A model generated the notes under the pieces. It made no database searches and was not told the origin of the DNA. It saw only the letters and a list, made by a program, of their open reading frames with translations. Made by a program: the position numbers and the translations under genes. From Chondrus crispus (lineage: Eukaryota > Rhodophyta > Florideophyceae > Gigartinales > Gigartinaceae): a DNA stretch of 64,000 bases. The number at the start of each line of letters is the position of its first letter. Position 1 is the stretch's first letter. The stretch covers positions 121,917 to 185,916 of the forward strand of contig NW_005179265.1 of the NCBI RefSeq assembly GCF_000350225.1. The letters run 5' to 3'. This document shows, one piece after another, positions 55,925 through 64,000 of the stretch.

Positions 55925-57187
55925 TAATGGTAGGTTCGGAGGGGCAAGGGAAAGAAGGAAGGCAGGTTGATGTGTGTGAGTGAAGGATTTGGTACCGAGG
56001 TTTACTTTGAAGCCGTTTTCCTGCAATACTTATACACTTGGAGTGCTACACTATCGCTCTACTCCGACTCCCAGTAAACCATACTCTACTATGCGCGACC
56101 AAGCGCGGTCCTCTTGTGGCCCGACCATACTGTTCGATTTCCACCTTACGAATCGATTCGTAACTATTAGCTCACAACTATTTCTACACATTCCAAATGA
56201 CTGTAAACCATGGCCCTATGCATGCAACTGTTTCACACCTTACTAATCTGCATCCAGTCATGCCAGACTTCATTGTTGTGCAACGAACAACTTGGCACTT
56301 GTCTATTTCCAACAACGCAAACGTCTTTCATATCACAATCGCCATACGTATCCTGGTTTCTCACCTTACTAATTTCGCCAAGCACTGTCAGATAATTATG
56401 GCAAGTTATAACAATGTGCATCCAGACTTTCTACACAACTCACATGAGAATACATGTAAATCACACGAGTACTGTCATGAACTTGCATCCAACGGCGCAC
56501 CATGACGAGAGCACAGTGCAACGGCGCGTGCTCAGGCAAGACTCGCATACAGCGTGACGCGTACACAGAATAATCGCACAACTGTATTCCTCTCGCGAGA
56601 AGTACTTGTTGTACTTTTGATTCACATGTACTGTACTCGGACACGCGCAGGATCGCAAACAGTCTGACACTGTAAAACTGTAAACCCTCATGTGCATACA
56701 CCTGGATGCGTGTACATGTGTACGTACACGAATCCACCTGGCGACGTGTACATGTGTACACGGCATACATGTGTCCCGCCCGGGGGCCCCATGCAATTAC
56801 CCATTACAACCATGGCAAACCACTTGAAACCCCCAAAACAACGTAATTATGGCATATACAGGCCATTTAAAGTACATCACAAGGCCAATGACGCACACGT
56901 GGACAACGCTCGACCAATAGATTTGCAGCATTAGACCTGAGGGCCAATAGAATTGCAGTATTTCCTGTGTAGTCTATAGTGCTACGGGCCAAGGTTCCAC
57001 TTGGCAAAACTATGCAAATTTGCATGACCCTCCGAAAGGCCACTTTCGTCCCCGGAACCCCAAAATCCGGGATTTTACACGTGTCATGTCGTGATATGGG
57101 TAAGAGCGCCCGGACCGTGCAGTCATGTACACGTGTCACTCGATTTTGACCTTTTCAGATAACAGCATGTGGTCGCACATTTCAATA
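55925..57187 (-). repeat. CopA-5 5' LTR (1263 bp)
   Basis: It starts TATTGAAATGTG at 57187 and ends TACCATTA at 55925. The TATA box TATAAGTA is at 56034-56027. The outer side carries the second TAGAC copy. Confidence 0.95.
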
Positions 57188-58012
57188 TAGACGTGTGATT
57201 TCTGTACACGGTTGCACTCTACAGTACTTCAGGAGCAAGTTTGGTTTTCAACGTGTACACGTGTGAAATATGTACACGGTTGCGGTGTACTGTACAATCT
57301 GAGAATGTTTCATTTTCTCCGCCCGACACGTGTATGACCTGGACACATGTCCTCATTACACTGTCGGACGCGTACAGTACGCCTGCAGTCTTACAGACAA
57401 AGTGTAGAACCTTGGTGGCGGGTGCCTGGCACGTGCCAAAGGTTTACAGCGTCCATGGAGTGCAGCACGGGTACAGCAGGACACAAAGATACCGTTGCGC
57501 GAGTTTTGAATTCGTAAGGCAAAATGTGCACTGTTGTAATTGACAGTGGACAGGACCTCACGAGAGATCCAGATTCATAAGGCAACGTGTGCGCTGTAAA
57601 CAGTCCTTGCAGGATTGATTTGAATTCGTAAGGCAACGTGTGAGCTGTAAACGTGCCTTACGAATTTGTGCCACGCTGGATTTGGAATAGTAAGGGAATT
57701 TGTGCTTTGCTGTGCTTTGTTGTACTGCCTTACTAATTTCTCTGTCATGACAGTGCTAATTCGTAAGGGGGTTTTCTGTTCTGTTTGTTGGGCCATCGCC
57801 AGTTTGGCTGAGTAGCAAGACGGGCACATGTGTTAGAGCCAATACATTTGTAGTATGTGTGTCGTAGTCTTTGGTAGTAGAGTTCTAGAAGATTGCAGAA
57901 GTGTATAAGTAGTGCCAGAAGTTGGCGACTCAAAGTAAATCGGTGCCCAATCCTTCAACTTCATCTCATCAACCGTCCTTCGATTTCCCTTTGCCCCGCT
58001 GACCTTCCAGTA

Positions 58013-58026
58013 GGTTATGGGCCCAG
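58013..58026 (+). promoter_or_regulatory. CopB-3 primer-binding site
   Basis: GGTTATGGGCCCAG follows the CopB-3 LTR end CCAGTA directly. It is the same half-tRNA type site as in CopA. Confidence 0.88.
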
Positions 58027-59159
58027 TTCAACGTTATTATTCCGCTGTGTGAGTGCTCGTTTTCAGTTTCTGCTGCCGTTTTCGTGTTTGTTTCTGCTGT
58101 CGTTCTCGTTTTGGTCCCCGCTGTCGTTCTCGTTTTGGTTTCTGCTGTCGTTCTCGTTTTGGTTTCTGCTGTCGTTTCCGCCGCCGTTTCATCGCCGCCG
58201 CCGTTCGTTTTGTTCTATCGCCGTCTACTTGCTGTCGTTATCATCTTGGTCGTTCGTCTCCGTCTACCCGCTGTCGTTTCAACTTGGTGGATCTTCTTCG
58301 TGTCTGTTGCAGCTTGGTCTTGGCAATCGTTGTGTGAGCTGTGGGTGTAGTCCCTAGTCGCCAACGTACCATATCAATCCAAGAAGACTGCCCTTCGATC
58401 ACGCCGGTGATCGTCGTAGCTGCTGATACCCTCGCTCTTGGTGAAAGGCTTGTGCCATTGGAAATCTGACTTGAGCGAGGGTCCGACCAAGAATCGTCGA
58501 GAGACGAAACACTGATCCTCGGGGAGGATCACAGTGTACTGGTCTAGTCGATCCGCACTCTGCCTTCGGGAGGTGCGTCGGCGGTGTGGGTAACGCTCTC
58601 GGTATTAGCCCTATAGGTACGACTTCGGTCCCCTGGGTGAAGAAAATACGTGCCTAAACACTGAACCTCTCACTATACGTGTATAAGGTCGCGTACCTTG
58701 ATTAAGTTCGCACGGAAGAGGGTCACCCTAGGCGTGATTGTGAACAAATCACACGAGTACGACGAAGGCAGTTTCATTCTTGTGTTGTGGGAAACCTCAT
58801 TGGGGTAGTACCGTATCAAGTTTGGACAAGCCGATTTCGGTTGCAGGGACCGTTCGCGGTAGTGACCAAAAGTCCTGGTTCGTCTACAGGCAAAGTGTTG
58901 TGCTTACTCGTGGCACGTTTGATTTAGTTCACAGTCGAAAGACCCGCACTGGCCGACATACAGGGGTAGCGCCCTAAGGCATTTTCAAGAAGAATACGCT
59001 TGTTCCACTCCGCCGGGAACAAGCACCAAGAACGTTTCCGAGTAATCGCTACAAACTTCTTATACGGGTGGGCTTGCCATTGTGTTGACTATCGGTTAAC
59101 GGCTTGGGATCCCGGAACAGAAGACCTTGTATACTCGAAGGGTACTTCCATTCGGCGAA
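58027..59159 (+). other. CopB-3 leader with structured segment
   Basis: A pyrimidine-rich tract runs to about 58290. A segment at 58385-58600 is rich in inverted repeats: CGATCAC-GCCG-GTGATCG, a long-range CCCTCGCT/AGCGAGGG pair, and ACACTGATCCTC pairing with GAGGATCACAGTGT. The pre-gag block (59064-59114) follows. No protein is evident. The segment is conserved in CopB-2 (reverse) and partly in CopB-1. Confidence 0.65.
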
Positions 59160-59502
59160 ATGGATGACCAAACCTCTGGATCGGTCAGAATCGAGAAGCT
59201 CACCGCATCTAACTTTTACATCTGGAAGCAGAAAATCCAGCTACTGCTTGCTCTCCGAGATGTCGATCAATACGTTTTTGATGATATACGGGAGAATGCG
59301 ACCTCAGATGACCGGAGAAAATGGATCCGTAGTGACGCAAAAGCAAAGGCAGTCATCGGACTCACGCTTTCTGATGACTACTTGCAACATGTGCGAGGGT
59401 GTAGCAGTGCGAAAGAGACATGGGAAGCAATTCTGAATGTGTTTGAGCGTCATACTTTGCTCAACAAACTTGCCGCCCGTCGCAACTTTTACACTGTATC
59501 CA
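59160..59502 (+). pseudogene. gag: CopB-3 gag N-terminus, interrupted
   Basis: It starts MDDQTSGSVRIEKL and continues in frame to LAARRNFYTVS, 114 residues, then is cut by another LTR (TGTTGGAAATC) at 59503. It is nearly identical to CopB-1 and CopB-2 Gag. The continuation of this gag is not found; the sequence after the LTR starts again at an earlier Gag position. Confidence 0.9.
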
Positions 59503-60167
59503 TGTTGGAAATCTTCGACCACATGCTAAGCTCCAAGCCTGACAGATATTACACGTGTACGTCGACGAAACCTAAAATGCTTGCCAGAGCATTCTCAGGA
59601 TGTTTGGTCATCAAGGTGGACACGTGTCATATTTGTACACGGTTGCACTTTCCTCTCATTTCTGAGCATGTTTCAATTTTGGTGTTGACACGTGTAAGTT
59701 ATGTACCTCGTGGCACTCTACAGTACATTCTGAACATGTTTCATTTTTCTCGATTTGACACGTGTGTGACACGTATGACGTATGTGCCACAGTGGTTATT
59801 AATCGTAGTGTAAAATCTGTAATCTACAGTACAGTACATTCAGATATTATTGACTCTCAAACGGTCCCAAATTATTAGCAAGAGAGAGTGCAAGGAGAGT
59901 CATTTGATTATCAACCGAGAGTGGAAGTAGGAGAGTCACTTGATTATCAACCGAGAGTGCAACAGGGAGAGTCACTTGATTATCAACGAGTGCAAGTAGG
60001 AGAGTCACGTGACCAGCCCTAATGGCTCGTATTGTATGTAGTTCGAAGAGTATAAGTAGCGCCAATAGTTGGCGACCAAGAGTAAAAAAGGCATCAACTT
60101 CTTTTCCCGTCAACCACCAGCAACCTTCAACCATCCTTCTTCCCTCTGCCCCGCTGACCTTTCTATA
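59503..60167 (+). repeat. CopB-4 LTR, third related LTR type (665 bp)
   Basis: It starts TGTTGGAAATCTTCGACC and ends GACCTTTCTATA. It shares CGACCACATGC near the start, several ACACGTGT words, TATAAGTAGCGCC (60051) and CCGCTGACCTT near the end with CopB LTRs, but is otherwise different. A direct tandem repeat of about 44 bp, four partial copies of GAGAGTCACTTGATTATCAA, lies at 59882-60011. It is followed at once by mid-gag sequence, so the primer site, leader and gag start are deleted. No clear target duplication was seen. Confidence 0.75.
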
Positions 60168-63100
60168 AATGCGACCTCAGATGATCACAGGAAGTGGATT
60201 CGTGGTGATGCGAAAGCAAAGGCAGTCATCGGACTCACGCTTTCTGATGACTACTTGCAACATGTGCGAGGGTGTAGCAGTGCGAAAGAGACATGGGAGG
60301 CGATTCTGAATGTGTTTGAGCGTCACACTTTGCTCAACAAACTTTCCGCCCGTCGCGACTTTTACACTGTTTCCATGCTCCCATCCGAGAAAGTGCTCGT
60401 GTTCATCAATCGTGTGAAGCAACTTGCTGCCAGATTGCAGTCAATGAGTGTTGAGATTGACGATAAAGAAGTTGCAATGGCTGTGTTGAATGGCTTGCCT
60501 CCACGATTCGATAACTTGATTGTTGCACTTGACGTACTTGGCAATGAGGATAAAGTGTTTGGACTCGAGTTTGTGAAGAGTCGTCTGCTGCAAGAGGAAC
60601 AACGAGAGAGCATGAAGACTGCTTCTACTACTTCACCCCACGCACCTGCACTTGTCAATCGCATGCCTATTCGACGTGATATGAGATGTACGAACTGTAA
60701 TCGACATGGACACACCGCAGCACGTTGCTGGGGCAAGGATGTGAATGGGCGCCGACCTGCACCACCAGACGGGTTCCGGTCCCGCAACCCCGGCATGAAG
60801 CCAAGTGCATTCGTATCTCGAGATGAAACTTCTACTGCTGCCTTTGCTGAAAGCGACTTTACATGCCTGCTTTCGACTTCTTCTCCCGAAAAGAAGGCAG
60901 TGAACGCAGGGTCATGGCTTGTGGATTCCGGTTGCAGTGCCCACATTACATTTGATCGCTCTTTGTTCGTTACTTATGAATAGATGCAATCTGGATCAGT
61001 CGAGATGGGCACGAAGGCTAGAGCCAATGTCGCTGGTCGTGGTGAGGTAGAATTCATGTTGAACGTCAATGGTAGTCCACATCCTTGCAAATTGTCCAAC
61101 GTTTTGCATGTCCCTGAATTCGGATACTCGCTTCTGTCTGTTAGCCAAATCGTTTCAAAGGGCTTGCAAGTGTCATTTGAAAAAGACAAATGCATCGTTA
61201 CTGCAGGACTAACTCTAGTTGCCACAGCTAGTCAAGTTTGGGATTTATTCATACTTGATGTCATGAATGAAACTTTCTCTGCTCATGTAGTTACCTTGCA
61301 GACGCTACATGAACGAATGGCCCATGTTAACGTACAAGGAATCGCATCAATGATTCACAATAATGTGGTAAGTGGCATCAATGTTCGTCAAAGCGATGTG
61401 ATCAGAGCAATGAATCGAAAGTCTGACAATCACTCTCTCGTTTGTCCTGCGTGTGTGTTCGGCAAAGCAACGCGATCAGTAATCCCGAAACAGCGATCAT
61501 CGTCTCGAGCACAGAACTGTCTTGACTTGGTACATTCTGACGTTTGCGGTCCGCTCGAAGTACAGTCCATTGGTGGTTCGAGATACTTCATTACATTTGT
61601 AGATGATCACTCGAACTGGGTTGTTGTGTACACGATGCGAAATAAATCTGAGGCCTTTGCAAAATACAAGTTGTATGAACAGTTTGCCCAAACGCACACT
61701 GGTCGCAAAGTGAAGGTGCTTCGCACTGATCGAGGGGGAGAGTACTTGTCGACAGAATTCAAGTCATATTTGGATTCAAATGGTACCCAGCACCAGCTCA
61801 CCACTGCCTACACACCTGAACAAAACGGTGTTGCTGAACGTTTAAATCGAACCTTGATTGATCTTGTCCGTTCCATGCTTTCTCATAAACAGGTCAGTAA
61901 ACGATTCTGGGCAGAGGCTCTTGCCACTGCAGTATATGTACGCAATCGAGTTACTTCACGGGCTTTGCCAGTTAACACGACTCCCCATCACATTTGGATG
62001 AAGTCAACTCCAAATGTTGGCCATTTGCGAGTATTTGGGTCAAAGTGTTGGTATACATTACCGAAATTAGAGCTCCGTAAGCTTGACTTGCGAGCGCGTG
62101 AAGCGATGTTTCTCGGTTATTCGCAATGCAGTAAAGCATACAAACTTTGGGACGGAGAGTTGAGTAAAGTTGTTGTTTCACGAGATGCCAAGTTTGATGA
62201 ATCGACATGTGGGATGCATGACATTCCTGCACATGAAAAAGATTCAATCAGCTCTGACGTTGGCGTTGTATTGCTCGGTGGCGACAATGAGAATGAAGCC
62301 GATGCCCCAAATGCTAATGAGGTTGGGTCGGAAGAGGATGAAATTTCAGGGGAGGTTATTGAAAACGAGGACACTCACTCTGTAGGTGAGAATGATGAAG
62401 ATGATGTATCACCTCCCGTCGAAACTCCGAATGTCACCCCTCCAACTCCGACTCCAGCTGTACGAAGATCGTCTCGAATCAGTAGACCTCCCGGATCATG
62501 GTGGAGGAGCAACTTTGCAGCTGCTCTTCTTTCACATGCGCATGTCGCTATTGAAGGTCCCAAGACTTTCAAACAAGCAACCCACGGTCCTAGAGCTGCA
62601 TTCTGGCAAACCGGCATTGACAAAGAACTTGCATCACAGACTAAGAATCAGACCTGGAAACTTGTTCCTCGATCTGAGGCGTCAAACATCTTGACATCTC
62701 GATGGGTTTTCAATGTCAAGCAGCTGCCTGATGCAAATGGCAATATAGTTGAAAGTGCAAAAGCCAGACTTGTTGCCCGTGGATTCCAGCAAGTGCAGGG
62801 TCTTGACTATACTGAGACATATGGCCCTGTCATAAAGTTTACCACTATTCGTCTACTTCTTGCCTTAGTTGCTCATTACGACCTTGAACTTCATCAGATG
62901 GATGTCGTGACTGCGTTTTTGAACGGCGACTTGGATGAAGACATCTACATGGAGCAACCCGAAGGTTGCGTTGACAAAAGCAAAAGTGATCATGTGTGTA
63001 AACTTTTGAAAGCACTTTACGGTCTTAAACAAGCACCTCGTCAATGGCATACCAAAGTGGATGATTTCTTACTCGGTGAATTGGGATTTGAGACTTCACG

Positions 63101-64000
63101 TAGTGATCCGTGCCTCTACATTAAACGCATTGGTAACACTATCATGCTAATTGCACTTTATGTCGATGACTTGTTACTCGCTGGTAGTGATATCCATGCC
63201 ATCAAATGGATGAAGGGGGAGCTTAACAAACGGTTTGAGATGAAAGACCTTAGTGAGGCAAAAGTCTGCATTGGTCTTGAGATTCAAAGAGATCGCACTA
63301 TCAAGACATTGAGTCTCACTCAAACTAAGTATGCATTAAATGTGCTTGACCGTTTTAAAATGTCGACTTGTAACCCTTCTCTGACTCCAATGGAACAAGG
63401 TCGCAAAACCACGAATTCTATCGAAAACGACTCCGAAACAAAGGCACCGTATCGTGAGGCAGTCGGTTGCCTTATGTACTTGATGGTTGGCACTCGTCCA
63501 GACTTGGCATACGCCATTGGAAAGCTTTCCCAACATTCTGCCAACCCATGTGAGTCACACTGGGCAGGTGTAAAACGAGTAATGCGATACGTGCAAGGGA
63601 CTCCAAACTTAGGAATCGTGTTTGACAATAAATCCAAATCGCCGGAGTTGCTCGGTTTCAGTGATGCTGACTGGGCCAGTTGTTCAGACTCTCGCAAGTC
63701 GACCAGCGGATATGTTTTCAAGTTCTGTGGTGGAGCTATCAGTTGGAGTTCCCGGAAACAGACTGTGGTTGCGACTTCGACGTGTGAAGCTGAGTACATT
63801 GCACTATGTGAAGCGTGTAAGGAGGCGACCTGGTTGCGTCAAGTTGTTGCTGATGTCCTCGGACTTGATTCTGATCCCACGATCATGATGGGGTGTGACA
63901 ATGCAGGGACGATATCGTTTGCACAGAATGAATCGATCAACCGTCGCAACAAACATGTTGATGTAAAATACCACTACGTACGAGATGCTATTAAGAGAAA
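60168..64000 (+). pseudogene. gag-pol: CopB-4 gag-pol: 5' truncated, one amber stop, runs off the window
   Basis: It begins at NATSDDHRKW, equivalent to about residue 46 of Gag, fused in frame to the LTR. Gag, the knuckle CTNCNRHGHTAARC and protease VDSGCSAHITF follow. A TAG at 60981-60983 replaces the CAG of the EQMQSG sequence in other copies. After it the frame is open for 1005 codons to the window edge: zinc region CPACVFGK, integrase VHSDVCGPLE, TDRGGEYL and ENGVAERLNRT, RT with LYVDDLLLAG, and most of RNase H. The RT has the usual QAPRQWH. It differs from CopB-2 at many residues, so it is a sister subfamily. Only the lost 5' part and one stop disable it within the window. Confidence 0.93.

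Larger units (their letters stand above)
49311..57187 (-). mobile_element. CopA-5: complete copia element with TAGAC target duplication
   Basis: A 7877-bp minus-strand element is flanked by TAGAC at 49306-49310 and 57188-57192. It has 3' LTR 49311-50573, polypurine tract 50574-50582, gag-pol, a zinc-finger gene, leader tract, primer site 55911-55924 and 5' LTR 55925-57187. Both LTRs are 1263 bp and differ at roughly a dozen positions by eye, about 1%, so insertion is fairly recent but not new. It is the only copy here with every coding part open. The termini are TA...TA. Confidence 0.96.
49192..58012 (+). repeat. CopB-3 5' LTR, split by CopA-5
   Basis: The first part is 49192-49310 (TGTTGTAATTC to GTAGAC) and the second 57193-58012 (GTGTGATTTC to CCAGTA). 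With one copy of the target duplication they sum to exactly 939 bp. Left flank is GTGCG in the CopA-4 finger gene; the right end is outside the window. TATA box TATAAGTA is at 57904-57911. Confidence 0.94.

Overview
This is nuclear DNA of a eukaryote and consists almost entirely of LTR retrotransposons, many of them nested. I see no rRNA, tRNA gene, CRISPR array, bacterial operon or ordinary host gene. The elements are Ty1/copia and chromodomain Ty3/gypsy types, base composition is near 50% GC, and the copia leaders appear to contain a GT-AG intron. A red alga or an oomycete-like protist would fit, but the sequence does not settle the organism. Labels used here are local. CopA is a copia family with a 1.26-kb LTR. 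CopB is a copia family with a 0.94-kb LTR, and CopB-4 is a related copy with a 0.67-kb LTR. CopC is a copia family with a 137-bp LTR. GypA is a gypsy element with a 0.59-kb LTR. RetX is known mainly from a 1.05-kb LTR.

Layout. 1-1785: 3' end of CopA-1 (RNase H, polypurine tract, LTR). 1786-8238: probable RetX internal remnant carrying an antisense ORF split by a solo CopA LTR, then a RetX LTR. 8239-12345: minus-strand CopC gag and half of pol, split by a solo CopA LTR, with its short 5' LTR. 12346-14808: minus-strand CopA-2 pol remnant. 14809-32368: a very long minus-strand GypA element with LTRs at both ends. Its order is gag, protease, RT/RNase H/integrase/chromodomain, then about 6.7 kb of 3' extension with hairpin arrays and an antisense ORF. 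Three solo LTRs have landed in it, each with a perfect 5-bp target duplication. 32369-64000: a nest five levels deep. CopB-1 holds CopA-3, which holds CopA-4. CopA-4 was hit by CopB-2 in its 5' LTR and by CopB-3 in its zinc-finger ORF. CopB-3 was hit by CopA-5 (49311-57187) in its LTR and apparently by CopB-4 in gag.

How the parts work together. CopA-5 looks complete. It has two LTRs, a TAGAC target duplication, a primer-binding site matching the anticodon arm of initiator tRNA-Met (half-tRNA priming as in Drosophila copia), a polypurine tract and an uninterrupted 1372-codon gag-pol. It also has an extra gene before gag for a protein with two U1/matrin-type C2H2 zinc fingers. That ORF lacks its own ATG, but a 153-nt GT-AG intron would join a leader ATG to it in frame. 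The most unusual features are this spliced zinc-finger gene, a possibly shared antisense ORF family next to the 3' LTR of GypA and RetX, the GC-rich hairpin arrays in GypA, a CopB copy whose 5' LTR is only 107 bp and contains a pol III A-box-like sequence, and an in-frame TAG between gag and protease in CopC.

No search or alignment program was run. Domain calls rest on motifs read by eye, and junctions were placed by comparing copies within the window.
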